A stretch of 64,000 bases of DNA from Paramixta manurensis (GCF_013285385.1 NZ_CP054212.1:4340001-4404000); one strand, 5' to 3'; shown: positions 55,326 through 64,000, numbered from the stretch's first letter. Numbers and translations are program-made. The notes: a model not told the origin generated them from the letters alone.

Positions 55326-56189
55326 ATGATCCGCAGCATGACCGCCTACGCTCGACGTGAAACCAAAGGAACTTGGGGCAGCGCAGCTTGGGAGCTACGT
55401 TCCGTTAACCAACGTTATTTGGAAACTTATATCCGCCTCCCGGAACAATTCCGCAGTTTGGAACCCGTCATTCGTGAACGCATTCGTCAGCGCCTAACGC
55501 GTGGGAAGATTGAATGTAACCTGCGTTTTGATGCCGATCCTGGCGCGCAGAGCGAGCTGATCCTCAACGAAACGTTGGCCAAACAGTTGGTAAAAGCGGC
55601 GAACTGGGTAAAAATGCAGAGTGATGAAGGAGAAATCAATCCGGTCGATATTTTACGTTGGCCAGGCGTTATGTCAGCGCAGGAGCAAGATCTTGATGCC
55701 ATTACCGCTGAGCTGCTTTCCACGCTGGATAACGCATTAGATGATTTCATTACCGCGCGCGAAAGCGAAGGCGCGGCGTTGAAAACGCTGATTGAGCAAC
55801 GGCTGGAAGGCGTGAGCCAGGAAGTGGCGAAAGTACGTGCGCAAATGCCAGAGGTATTGAAGTGGCAGCGGGAACGTCTGGTCACCAAACTCGAGGAAGC
55901 GGAAGTTCAGCTAGAAAATAATCGCCTGGAACAAGAGCTGGTGATGATGGCGCAGCGTGTCGACGTTGCCGAAGAGTTGGACCGTTTGGATGCGCACGTT
56001 AAAGAAACGTATAACATTCTGAAGAAGAAGGAAGCCGTTGGACGCCGCCTTGACTTCATGATGCAAGAATTTAATCGCGAATCAAACACGCTGGCTTCTA
56101 AATCCATTAACGCCGATATTACGACTTCCGCGATTGAGCTGAAGGTATTGATCGAGCAAATGCGTGAGCAGATTCAGAATATCGAGTAA
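55326..56189 (+). CDS. yicC: YicC family endoribonuclease
   Basis: 287 residues as in E. coli. YicC N-terminal domain (MIRSMTAYARRE, SVNQRYLE) and DUF1732 C-terminal domain (GRRLDFMMQEFNRESNTLASKS). Members act as RNases on selected small RNAs (family knowledge). Divergent from rph; last conserved core gene before the accessory cluster. Confidence 0.95.
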   Translation: MIRSMTAYARRETKGTWGSAAWELRSVNQRYLETYIRLPEQFRSLEPVIRERIRQRLTRGKIECNLRFDADPGAQSELILNETLAKQLVKAANWVKMQSDEGEINPVDILRWPGVMSAQEQDLDAITAELLSTLDNALDDFITARESEGAALKTLIEQRLEGVSQEVAKVRAQMPEVLKWQRERLVTKLEEAEVQLENNRLEQELVMMAQRVDVAEELDRLDAHVKETYNILKKKEAVGRRLDFMMQEFNRESNTLASKSINADITTSAIELKVLIEQMREQIQNIE

Positions 56190-56333
56190 CGTTTCACGCG
56201 ATCTCGCGTAGTCTCACTAAGTCTCGTCAGGATAAAAAGGCCATTGTAAATCATTTGTTTTATATAGTGGACTGACCCGGCATCGCTCTCGGCGGGGCGA
56301 GTGAGTACTACCGCAGTGGTCAATTTCGAATAC

Positions 56334-56360
56334 GATTAAACGGCGTCCTGACAGACGCCG
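56334..56360 (-). terminator. Terminator at the end of the catabolic cluster
   Basis: On the minus strand CGGCGTC, six-base loop, GACGCCG, then TTTAATC; starts 13 bases past the stop of the first MmgE/PrpD gene. Confidence 0.6.
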
Positions 56361-56372
56361 GTGAAGCCGGGT

Positions 56373-57758
56373 TTACTGACGCAGCGTGTGTAACTGCGTC
56401 ATCCCGGTCGATTCGAACAGCGACTCGCAGAGCGCCAGCCCCTGAGCAGTTACCCCATCGTTCCAGCCGCCATAACGCGCGTTATCACGGAACTTGGTGG
56501 TTAACTCATCGGCAGTCAGCGGTGCCTGAACGCCGCCGCGCATCCACGGTTGCTCTTCTTCGTATACCGTACCGTCTTGCATGACCGCACGTAAATGGCC
56601 GGTAAAGCGCGTGGGATAAGGATTCGCCGGATCAATTTCATAGCGGATTTTTGCCGCCAGCGATAGCAATTGAGGATCCTGAATGCGTTCCGCGGTGAAC
56701 TGTGCCAGCCCCGCTTTCCCATCAAAAAAACCCACCGCCATACAAAATGGCGTACTGAATTTGGCAGCATAGGCCGTTGGCGGCCGATGCTTCACTGCCA
56801 ACTCTTCCCATAGACGATGCACGGTTCCTTCACCAACCTTACACACTATCTCGCGAATCTGTTGCGGATCGATATCTTTCGCCGCTAACGCTATTGCACA
56901 ATCGATATAGGGTTGGGTCATCGTGCCGCAGGCATAGGGTTTAAATGCAATATCCGACATCAGCCAGTTATCGCCGGGCAGGCCGTTACTCACCGGGGAG
57001 AAATCGGGTTCGAGCGAAGGAGCAAACGCCTTGAAAAAACCATGTCGCCCTTCCAGGACCGTACGCGGCCCGTCAAATCCGCCCCGTGCCATTAATGCCG
57101 CACGAATGCCTGACTGAGCAGCCCAGCCTGCATGCATACGTTTAGTCGACGTCCCTTCTGCCAGATATTCAATGATGCCGGAAGCCATACTGCCCGCAAT
57201 ACCCAGCGCGGAAGTGGTTTGTGATAAATTCAAACCTAACGCTGCCGCGACTGCGCCCGCCGCCGCGATGGCGCCAATAACCGCCGTCGGATGGAAACCC
57301 GCCCGATGAATCGCCCTTGGCGCAACCAGACTCAGGCGGCACAGGATCTCGGCGCCGACGGCAATACCGCGCAGCAACGCCTCACCCGATAGCGCCTCAT
57401 GCTCGCATATTGCCAGCACTGCGGGCACCACCACCGCGCCGGAATGCACCGGCCCCCCTTCGAAAGTATCATCGTAATCTTCGCCGTGCGCCGCCGTGCC
57501 ATTGACTAACGCCGCGTCATACAACGTGAAGCCGCCCTCCCTGCCGAGAATGGTGCATTTTCCTACGCCATCCAAACTCTGTACCGTTGCCTGGATATAG
57601 GGCTGATGACGGGCGGCAATACACAGCCCAACGACATCAAGCAGCAACCTGCGGGCACTTGCGATAGTGCTAGCCGGATAGGCGGAGGTATTTTGATCGA
57701 CAATCCACGCAGCGATCTGGGTGGCCATACTGCGAGAGTCAGAGAAACGCGAGCTCAT
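56373..57758 (-). CDS. MmgE/PrpD family protein (distal paralogue)
   Basis: 461 residues from ATG 57758 (a GTG at 57770 overlaps the AGGAG ribosome site). MmgE/PrpD all-alpha plus C-terminal domains: HGEDYDDTFEGGPVHSGAVVVPA in the active-site region, HAGWAAQSGIRAALMA, and FKPYACGTMTQPYID. The family includes 2-methylcitrate dehydratase PrpD and cis-aconitate decarboxylase; the substrate here is unknown. Last gene of the leftward cluster, after the GntR gene. Shares the family but not close sequence with the gene at 61032-62423. Confidence 0.88.
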   Translation of the reverse strand: MSSRFSDSRSMATQIAAWIVDQNTSAYPASTIASARRLLLDVVGLCIAARHQPYIQATVQSLDGVGKCTILGREGGFTLYDAALVNGTAAHGEDYDDTFEGGPVHSGAVVVPAVLAICEHEALSGEALLRGIAVGAEILCRLSLVAPRAIHRAGFHPTAVIGAIAAAGAVAAALGLNLSQTTSALGIAGSMASGIIEYLAEGTSTKRMHAGWAAQSGIRAALMARGGFDGPRTVLEGRHGFFKAFAPSLEPDFSPVSNGLPGDNWLMSDIAFKPYACGTMTQPYIDCAIALAAKDIDPQQIREIVCKVGEGTVHRLWEELAVKHRPPTAYAAKFSTPFCMAVGFFDGKAGLAQFTAERIQDPQLLSLAAKIRYEIDPANPYPTRFTGHLRAVMQDGTVYEEEQPWMRGGVQAPLTADELTTKFRDNARYGGWNDGVTAQGLALCESLFESTGMTQLHTLRQ

Positions 57759-57806
57759 AAGGTGTTTCACTCCTGTGACATGGTAGTGATATCCCTTATG
57801 CCGCGA

Positions 57807-58514
57807 TCAATTCGCTGCCGGGATATCCGTTTCAGATAACGCTTCAACTTCATGGGCGCTACACGCGCGTTGATAGCCCTGTTGCACATGCTGGCGCATC
57901 ATACGGGCAACGGAATCCGCATCGCGCGCAGCGAGCGCGGTTAAAATCATGCGGTGTTCGGTATGCGACGCCTGAGAACTTCCAGCCAGTGAGAAGCCGC
58001 GCCGCCGCAGCAAATGCATGCGATTAATCACCTGGCGATACAAATCCAACAAGGTTTCATTACCCGCCATTTCAACCAACCGATCGTGGAAGGCGATGTT
58101 CAGGGAAAAATAGTTGTTAATATCATCGTGCGCCGAACTGGACTCTAGCTGTACCAACATTGACTCCAGCTCACGCAATTCTTCATCGGTAATCCTTGAA
58201 GCCAGGCGCCGCCCCGCCATTTCATCCAACCCGGCGCGCACCTCATACAACTCCGCCGCTTCTTCATCCGAAATGTTACGGATCCAGGCTCCACGGTTTT
58301 TCTCAAGCGACACCAGCCCCGCCTCTTCTAATGCGCGAAAAGCCTCGCGCACCGGACTGCGGCTAATTTGCAGATGCTCAGCCAGATCCATTTCATTTAA
58401 TTTCATACCGGCCACTAACTGCCGGGTTTTGATGCGACGTAATATTTCTTCCTGCACCAAACCCGAAAGCGTTGCCGTACGCAGTACCGCGATTGAATCC
58501 GTTGATTGCGTCAT
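57807..58514 (-). CDS. GntR family regulator (FCD subfamily)
   Basis: 235 residues from ATG 58514 (MTQSTDSIAVLR); the frame is open to 58589 through the operator and that start is unlikely. Winged HTH about 12-75 (LNEMDLAEHLQISRSPVREAFRALEEAGLV) and an all-helical FCD effector domain with metal-ligand residues spread around NIAFHDRLVEMAGN and HTEHRMILTAL. Such regulators respond to carboxylic acids. A near copy of the cluster palindrome lies 42-61 bases upstream of the start. Confidence 0.92.
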   Translation of the reverse strand: MTQSTDSIAVLRTATLSGLVQEEILRRIKTRQLVAGMKLNEMDLAEHLQISRSPVREAFRALEEAGLVSLEKNRGAWIRNISDEEAAELYEVRAGLDEMAGRRLASRITDEELRELESMLVQLESSSAHDDINNYFSLNIAFHDRLVEMAGNETLLDLYRQVINRMHLLRRRGFSLAGSSQASHTEHRMILTALAARDADSVARMMRQHVQQGYQRACSAHEVEALSETDIPAAN

Positions 58515-58555
58515 AGCATTACCCGTTGACTGTGAAAAGATGGCGTTTAACGCGT

Positions 58556-58575
58556 CAATATTGTCGACAGTATTC
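58556..58575. promoter_or_regulatory. GntR-type palindrome, copy 1 (upstream of the GntR gene)
   Basis: CAATATTGTCGACAGTATTC, 18 of 20 identical to the perfect copy at 62447-62466, with core TTGTCGACA. Located between the SDR and GntR genes. Confidence 0.7.
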
Positions 58576-58629
58576 CATAGTACAATCACGGATCAAACGT
58601 CTTTCCTGGCGATCGCTAAGAGGACATGG

Positions 58630-59385
58630 TTAAGGTAAAAATGCGCCGCCATTACAGTGCAGTACTTGCCCCGTCAGGTAACGTGCGCGCGGGCCGACCA
58701 AAAATGCCACCATTTGCGCGACATCTTCCGGCGAACCGCGCCGTCCCACCAATGGCTGGCTTTTAACATGATGCGCTGGCGCACTATGCCCGGTTGCCGC
58801 GCCGCGCACGGTATCAATCATGCCTGGCACCACACAATTCACCGTAATTCCTTGCTCACCCAAATCGTGCGACAACGCCCGCGTCAAGCCCACCAGCCCG
58901 GCCTTCGCGGCGATGACGTGCGCCCGTCCAGCCGAGCCGGTGTGGGCCGACATACCGCCGATATTGATAATCGCGGCATCTTGCGCCGCCTGTAACGCCG
59001 GTAGCGCGGCATGGCAGCAGAGATAAGCGCCATCAAGGATCACTGAGAGTACTTCGCGCCATTGCAACCAATCGAGTTGTTCGAAGGGCACTTCGCGACG
59101 TAATGCGGCGTTATTGACCAAAATATTGACGCCGCCAAAGTGCGCCGCCGCCGCGTCAAACAGCCCCTGCGCACCGTCTGGGGTACTAATATCAGCAAGA
59201 TGAAGTAATGCCCGTCCGCCGCGTTGTTCAATAGTGTCAACCACCTCTGCCGCCGCCGCCGCAGAGTGTTGCGCATTCACTACCACCGCCGCACCGGCAG
59301 ACGCCAGCTCAAGCGCAATGGCACGCCCAATATTACGTGCCGCACCGGTAACCACCGCGACGCGTCCGTTTAGTTCCAACTTCAT
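58630..59385 (-). CDS. Short-chain dehydrogenase/reductase family protein with altered active site
   Basis: 251 residues from ATG 59385, after GGGAG, overlapping the MFS stop by four bases (ATGA). Rossmann region VTGAARNIGRA and NNAA are present. Compared with FabG, the catalytic Asn, Ser and Tyr positions read Ile116, Gly144 and Val157; only Lys161 (AAKAGLVGLTRAL) of the N-S-Y-K tetrad remains. The fold and NAD(P) site look intact, so it may be a non-redox member, a binding protein, or a decaying enzyme. Second downstream gene of the MFS-SDR pair. Confidence 0.88.
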   Translation of the reverse strand: MKLELNGRVAVVTGAARNIGRAIALELASAGAAVVVNAQHSAAAAAEVVDTIEQRGGRALLHLADISTPDGAQGLFDAAAAHFGGVNILVNNAALRREVPFEQLDWLQWREVLSVILDGAYLCCHAALPALQAAQDAAIINIGGMSAHTGSAGRAHVIAAKAGLVGLTRALSHDLGEQGITVNCVVPGMIDTVRGAATGHSAPAHHVKSQPLVGRRGSPEDVAQMVAFLVGPRARYLTGQVLHCNGGAFLP

Positions 59386-60677
59386 GGATTGACTCCCGCT
59401 GATTTCATTGATGAAGGATAACGCTTCCCGGCTTGTAACGGATGGTCGGGGCGAATCCAAAACGCCAACACCACGCCACACAACAACAACGCAATCGACA
59501 TGATAAACGGCAAGCGATAACTGCCGGTGACATCGCTGATATAACCAAACGCCAGCGGAGAAACGACTCCAGCGCCCCCGGCTGCGGTACTGACAAACCC
59601 ACTGGCAACGCCTGCATAAGAGGGGGCGATATCCAACGGTACAGCCCAGACCGGCCCTTCTGTCAGTTCAAGGAAAAACAGTGAAGCCGCAAGACACAGC
59701 GCGATAATGGTTTGTTGATGAATAAACAACACGCACGACATAAACCCGAGCGAACCCAGAAATCCTAAAATAATGATGTTACGCCGCGCCGCATTGAGAT
59801 TTTTAGTCCGTTTATACCAGGCATCCGTCAGCATACCGCCGGCGGTATTCCCCACTACGCCCGCGATAAAAACGCCAGAAGTAAACAGGGCGGAGGTTTT
59901 CAGGTTAATGCCATATTCACCCACGAAGAAACTAGGTAACCAGCTTAAATAGAGCCACAGCGCCCAGGCATGACAGAAAAAGACCAGCGTGACCGGTAAA
60001 ATACGGCGCGTCAGCGCCAACCAGGGAACCGGAGTACGGTGCGCCGGGCCGGAATAAGCCGGTAATTCAGCGATCTCTTCTGGCGTAACGCCCCGATGCG
60101 TGCGCGGGTCATTGCGAAAATAGATCGCCCACGTCACGACCCATACCAAGCTGACGACGCCCAGCGCAATAAAGGCGCCGCGCCAGCCCAGGAAGGGGAT
60201 TAAGGCCACCATAATCGGTGGAGTGATTGCCGCAGCCGCACGCGCGGCGGAATGGGTAAAGCCCTGAGCGAAACCCCGTTTCTCAACCGGCACCCAGTTC
60301 CCCATGGCCCGTGTGGCGTTAGGAATACTCCCCGCTTCGCCAAGCCCAACTAACATGCGGCTAAAGATCAGCGAGACCAGGCCGCCGACAAAACCGGTCG
60401 CAATCGTACCGGCCGCCCAAAACAGACCGGAGATCGCCAGCATGCGCCGCGGACCAATCTTATCGCCCAAATAGCCATTGATGATTTGGAAAATTGCATA
60501 GCAATAGCCGAAAGCTGACAGCGCCAACCCCAGTTGCGTATTACTCATGTGCATTTCCGACTTAAGCAAAGGCGCGGCGATGGAAATATTTACGCGATCG
60601 ATATATTCAATAAAATACATCAGGCAAATCAGCATAAAGACTTTGCCTCTCGCGCCCCGGAACATGCCCGTTTTCAT
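59382..60677 (-). CDS. MFS transporter, anion:cation symporter type
   Basis: 431 residues from ATG 60677, eight bases after GGAGAG; the frame extends to 60707. Twelve predicted helices. Family traits: YFIEYIDRVNISIAAPLL in helix 1, GYLGDKIGPRRML loop 2-3, and RMLVGLGEAGSIPNATRAMGNWVP in helix 4, typical of the ACS family (organic anions such as hexuronates, tartrate, phthalate). Substrate likely matches the flanking MmgE/PrpD enzymes. Confidence 0.9.
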   Translation of the reverse strand: MKTGMFRGARGKVFMLICLMYFIEYIDRVNISIAAPLLKSEMHMSNTQLGLALSAFGYCYAIFQIINGYLGDKIGPRRMLAISGLFWAAGTIATGFVGGLVSLIFSRMLVGLGEAGSIPNATRAMGNWVPVEKRGFAQGFTHSAARAAAAITPPIMVALIPFLGWRGAFIALGVVSLVWVVTWAIYFRNDPRTHRGVTPEEIAELPAYSGPAHRTPVPWLALTRRILPVTLVFFCHAWALWLYLSWLPSFFVGEYGINLKTSALFTSGVFIAGVVGNTAGGMLTDAWYKRTKNLNAARRNIIILGFLGSLGFMSCVLFIHQQTIIALCLAASLFFLELTEGPVWAVPLDIAPSYAGVASGFVSTAAGGAGVVSPLAFGYISDVTGSYRLPFIMSIALLLCGVVLAFWIRPDHPLQAGKRYPSSMKSAGVNP

Positions 60678-61031
60678 TGTCACACTCTCCGTCAAACAGG
60701 TAGCCAACCAGCAGCGTACTTGCTGCCTTTTGCCTCACCGTGGGTGATTGCCGATAAAGCTGAATGGCGCTTCATCGGCCCGCATGTAGTCGCGCTATCG
60801 CGATTGTCTCCCTCGCTTAGCGCGCTGGTCCGCCGCCCACATCACTGTCGGAAAGCGGTCCCGCTGACATGCCATTCACCGTCCCGGCCCTGGCGAGAAC
60901 AACCGGAAAATGACAACGTTAAACCGTAAAAATATTCCCCCTTCGCGCACAGGGAGCGCCAGGCGCGCTGTCGGAACCTTGCTAAATTAATTAGCCCTAT
61001 TGAATATTGTCGACAATAATGACGAATAAAA
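60678..61031 (-). other. Intergenic region between the second MmgE/PrpD gene and the MFS gene
   Basis: 354 bases without a supported gene. It contains operator copy 2 at 61002-61021; I see no other clear element. The MFS gene may have its own promoter here under the palindrome. Confidence 0.6.
61002..61021. promoter_or_regulatory. GntR-type palindrome, copy 2
   Basis: GAATATTGTCGACAATAATG, 17-18 of 20 identical to the perfect copy, with core ATTGTCGACAAT. Eleven bases past the stop of the upstream MmgE/PrpD gene and about 330 bases before the MFS start. Confidence 0.7.
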
Positions 61032-62423
61032 TTACGCCTTCGGCTGGGTTAAACGGGCGATGTCGCTCATATCGGAGCACGATAAAATATCCCAGCCCGC
61101 CTGAAGTAGCGCAGCGGCCTGGCTTTCTCCTAATATAGGCGTCACCAAATCGGTAAATTTCGCCGCCAAATCGGCTCGTTCCATCGGTTTCGCTACGCTA
61201 CCGATGGCATGTTCAACCGTTTTTTCCAGCCGCTGACCATTTTTCAGTAACAGCGTAATTTGTGCGGCATCGGGCGCCAGTGAGGGCTCGATCTCAGCCG
61301 TTACCCGTTGACGCAGTTGAACGGTTTGCGCATCACGTACCGCCTCGTCACTGTACTGATGCTCGCCGGCACGCCCCTGCAGTAACGCAACCGCCGCAGA
61401 ATGATAAACGCTAAACTTTCCATCTAACCCGGTTTGCGGTGTACGTTTGCCGGTAAGCTCCAGCACTAATGGGTGGACGCGTAACTGGACTGCATCAATA
61501 TCACCGCCAGACAATGAATATTGATTACGTAGCTGAATACAGCCATCAATGACGGGATGGATCACAATGCCACAGGCAAACGGTTTGAAGGTGTTAAGCA
61601 AACTTTCATGTCGCTCGCCCAGCTCCCCGGTAATTTCGTGATAACGTTGGCGGGTACTTACCACATTCGCCCAACCGCGTTTCGCTTCTATCGATTGTGG
61701 CGAACTGGTATAGCCTTTTGAAGCCAGCAAGGCGGCGGTGAGGCCGTTTTGCGCCGCGCGCCCGGGATGAAAACTTTTTGTCATAGTGCCAAACATTTCC
61801 CGTAGCCCCACCGGCTGCGAAGCGGCTAGCCCCAGCGCATTTACCATTTGCTGCTCGTCAAGCCCCAATAGCTTACCCACCGCGGCAGCAGCGCCAAATA
61901 CCCCGGCAGTGCCGGTAATATGCCAGCCAATATCGTAGTGATCGGGAAATACCGCATTCCCGATGCGGCATTCCGTCTCAATACCTAGCGTTAGCGCATG
62001 AATAAATGCCTCGCCATCGATATGCTGATATTCCGCCAGCGCCATAATCGCCGATGCCACCGGGCCGGCCGGATGGATCACCGTTTTCAAGTGCGTATCA
62101 TCAAAATCAAAAACATGGGAGCTAATACCATTCAATAGTGCGGCGGTTAACACATCGGTACGCGTTTCTCGTCCCAATAGCGTCGCCTGGGGAGCGCCGC
62201 TAAATGGGTTGAGCGCGGCAAGTGCGATCTCCACCGCCGGGTGATGCGTACTGCCTACCGCGCATCCCAGCCAGTTGACGAAAGAAGAGATAGTATGCGC
62301 ACGTACCTCCGCAGGCAGATCGGTCGGCTGTGCATTAACCAGATAACGCGCCAATGTGCGGGTTACCGCGCTGGCCGGATCGTCAGTTGAAGAAGAGTGA
62401 CGTGAAGAGAGAGTCTGTTCCAT
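61032..62423 (-). CDS. MmgE/PrpD family protein (proximal paralogue)
   Basis: 463 residues. HVFDFDDTHLKTVIHPAGPV matches the family active-site region, SFHPGRAAQNGLTAALLA and FKPFACGIVIHPVIDG the later blocks. Probable dehydratase, decarboxylase or isomerase of a carboxylic acid; substrate unknown. First gene of the leftward cluster, directly below the perfect palindrome at 62447. Ribosome site is weak (GGCGG, 12 bases). Confidence 0.9.
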   Translation of the reverse strand: MEQTLSSRHSSSTDDPASAVTRTLARYLVNAQPTDLPAEVRAHTISSFVNWLGCAVGSTHHPAVEIALAALNPFSGAPQATLLGRETRTDVLTAALLNGISSHVFDFDDTHLKTVIHPAGPVASAIMALAEYQHIDGEAFIHALTLGIETECRIGNAVFPDHYDIGWHITGTAGVFGAAAAVGKLLGLDEQQMVNALGLAASQPVGLREMFGTMTKSFHPGRAAQNGLTAALLASKGYTSSPQSIEAKRGWANVVSTRQRYHEITGELGERHESLLNTFKPFACGIVIHPVIDGCIQLRNQYSLSGGDIDAVQLRVHPLVLELTGKRTPQTGLDGKFSVYHSAAVALLQGRAGEHQYSDEAVRDAQTVQLRQRVTAEIEPSLAPDAAQITLLLKNGQRLEKTVEHAIGSVAKPMERADLAAKFTDLVTPILGESQAAALLQAGWDILSCSDMSDIARLTQPKA

Positions 62424-62446
62424 AAAACCATGCCGCCCTGATTATT

Positions 62447-62466
62447 GAATATTGTCGACAATATTC
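62447..62466. promoter_or_regulatory. GntR-type palindrome, copy 3 (perfect)
   Basis: GAATATTGTCGACAATATTC is a perfect 20-base inverted repeat, 24 bases upstream of the first gene of the catabolic cluster. Bases to its right (CATGATGCGATC) resemble those beside copy 1 (CATAGTACAATC). Confidence 0.8.
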
Positions 62467-62635
62467 CATGATGCGATCTTGTTGTTAACAAAAATATGCC
62501 TTTTATGTTACATAGATCGCATATTTCTTTCGCAGCGAGGTGGGTGAAACGGAGAGAAAAAATAATTAATCTTTTGATTTTATTGTTAAAAAGAAGCGCC
62601 CCGAGACCGGAGCGCAGAGAAGTAACACTTAGACG

Positions 62636-63958
62636 TTACGGAGCATTGGCCGCGGTCACGCGCCAGACAGTATTACCGGCATCATCGGCAACCAACAACG
62701 CGCCCTGTTTATCCATCGCCAGCCCGACCGGTAAACCATGAACCTCACTACCATCATCGGTAAGGAAACCGGTAACCACTGGTTTAGGTAGCCCAACCGG
62801 TTTGCCATCTTTAAAGGTGACATACGCAACCCGATAGCCGTTTAACGGTTTGCGATCCCAACTGCCATGCTCGCTGATAAAGGCACCGCCGCGGTACTCT
62901 TGCGGCAGATTGGTACCGGTATAGAACCACAGAGCCAATGGCGCCACATGTGAGCTCAGGGCATAGTCAGGTTTAATCGCCTTGGCGACCAAGTCAGGAC
63001 GTTGTGGCTGGACGCGCTTATCAACATGCTGACCGTAATAACTGTAAGGCCAGCCGTAAAACGCCCCCTCCTTCACCGACGTGAGATAATCAGGCACTAA
63101 ATCCGCGCCGATTTCGTCACGTTCGTTAGCCACCGCCCAGAGTTGACCGGTTTGCGGCTCCCACTGTAAACCGGTTGGGTTACGCAACCCGCTGGCGTAG
63201 ATGCGACTGGCACCGGTAGCAACATCCACCTCCAGCACGTTAGCTCGGCGATATTCAGCGCCGATACCATTTTCAGTGATATTACTGTTCGAACCCACGC
63301 CAACGTAGAGCTTTTTCCCGTCCGGGCTCGCCAACAGCGATTTGGTCCAGTGGTGGTTGATCGGGCCGCCAGGCAACTCGGTTAATTCAGTACCAGGATC
63401 GGTAATTTTGGTCTGCCCGGTCTGATAATGATATTTCATCAAACTGTCGGCGTTTGCCACATACAGATCGCTACCGATGAGTTGAATGCCAAACGGCGAG
63501 TGCAAATTTTCAAGGAAAGGGCTTTTTTGCCAGGTCACGCCATCCCCACTAGGGTTACGCAGCAATGTAATACGGTTACCGCCCTTCCCGCCGGAACCGG
63601 AGAAATTCTGTACCCATCCCATAACTTTCTGCTTCGGTTGCGTAATCGGATCGCCAGGACCATTGGACTCTACAACCAACACATCACCATTCGGTAACAC
63701 ATACAACTGACGCGGATGCTCAAATCCGTCGGCGACTTTTTCAATCTTCAATCCGGCGGCCACTTTGGGTTTTTCTCCCTCTTTCCAGCCGATACCTTTC
63801 GGTACTTTCATTGGCGGCAGCAGAAAGTTTTGCGCGGCGGGCAACTTGGGATTAGCGCCAATTTGCTGATCCTGATCGATGGATGACGTATCATCACATC
63901 CGGCCAGGATCACTGCTGCAGAGAGAGCCATCAGGGGGAAAAATGCTCGTGTTTTCAT
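62636..63958 (-). CDS. PQQ-dependent sugar/sorbosone dehydrogenase family lipoprotein
   Basis: 440 residues from ATG 63958 after GAGGGAT. Lipoprotein signal peptide with lipobox ILAGC (Cys about 21) and Asp at +2. The rest is a six-bladed beta-propeller of the soluble glucose/sorbosone dehydrogenase family: HPRQLYVLPNGDVLVVESNG, LHSPFGIQL, NHHWTKSLLASPDGKKLYVGVGSNSN, RNPTGLQWEPQTGQLWAVANERDEIG, SSHVAPLALWFYTG, and ISEHGSWDR. Predicted to oxidise a sugar aldose or related substrate in the periplasm with PQQ. No pqq synthesis genes are in the window. Confidence 0.88.
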   Translation of the reverse strand: MKTRAFFPLMALSAAVILAGCDDTSSIDQDQQIGANPKLPAAQNFLLPPMKVPKGIGWKEGEKPKVAAGLKIEKVADGFEHPRQLYVLPNGDVLVVESNGPGDPITQPKQKVMGWVQNFSGSGGKGGNRITLLRNPSGDGVTWQKSPFLENLHSPFGIQLIGSDLYVANADSLMKYHYQTGQTKITDPGTELTELPGGPINHHWTKSLLASPDGKKLYVGVGSNSNITENGIGAEYRRANVLEVDVATGASRIYASGLRNPTGLQWEPQTGQLWAVANERDEIGADLVPDYLTSVKEGAFYGWPYSYYGQHVDKRVQPQRPDLVAKAIKPDYALSSHVAPLALWFYTGTNLPQEYRGGAFISEHGSWDRKPLNGYRVAYVTFKDGKPVGLPKPVVTGFLTDDGSEVHGLPVGLAMDKQGALLVADDAGNTVWRVTAANAP

Positions 63959-64000
63959 CAATTATCCCTCATAAGTTTGGCGAACGCGCAGCGCTAGCTG

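Overview
The window is chromosomal DNA of a gammaproteobacterium of the order Enterobacterales. Nearly every gene is a close relative of an Escherichia coli gene in E. coli order, and the JUMPStart element, the LPS-core operon and the cpxP/CpxQ sRNA locus are typical of the group. A periplasmic PQQ-type sugar dehydrogenase and a carboxylate-type catabolic cluster at the right end, plus direct joining of cpxA to trmL, suggest an Erwiniaceae-like or other plant-associated member (inference only; no rRNA is present). No tRNA, rRNA, CRISPR array or insertion sequence was seen.

Layout. 1-19.2 kb is core genome: priA (5' truncated), cytR, ftsN, hslVU (with a sigma32-type promoter), menA, rraA, zapB, glpFKX, fpr, yiiR, yiiQ, tpiA, cdh, sbp, pfkA, fieF. 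19.3-21.5 kb is a small accessory islet inserted in the cpxP-fieF gap. It carries an unrecognised gene followed by an HTH/ImmA-IrrE metallopeptidase gene, and it is flanked by two copies of the 3' end of the CpxQ small RNA. 21.5-37.4 kb returns to core genome: cpxP, cpxRA, trmL, cysE-gpsA-secB-grxC-yibN, gpmM-envC-yibQ, tdh-kbl, hldD-waaF-waaC. 37.4-46.6 kb is an LPS outer-core operon, AT-rich in its distal genes, read leftward from a JUMPStart/ops element: waaQ-waaG-waaP-GT8-GT8-waaY-GT8-GT25-waaL. 46.9-56.2 kb is core genome again: waaA-coaD, mutM, rpmBG, radC, coaBC-dut, slmA, rph-pyrE, yicC. 56.4-62.4 kb is a leftward catabolic cluster (MmgE/PrpD, MFS carrier, SDR, GntR regulator, second MmgE/PrpD) with three copies of one palindrome, probably the operator of the GntR protein. 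The window ends in a lipoprotein quinoprotein dehydrogenase.

Most notable observations. (1) The CpxQ sRNA terminator appears to have served as an integration site: a 41-bp imperfect direct repeat, whose hairpin is kept by compensatory changes, brackets a two-gene islet with paired 11-bp-period repeats near each end and no integrase. The second copy keeps a CpxQ-like seed and could become the 3' end of the islet transcript. (2) The two-gene unit itself has no function I can name. (3) The catabolic cluster contains an SDR protein missing three of its four catalytic residues and has a three-site GntR-type palindrome regulon.
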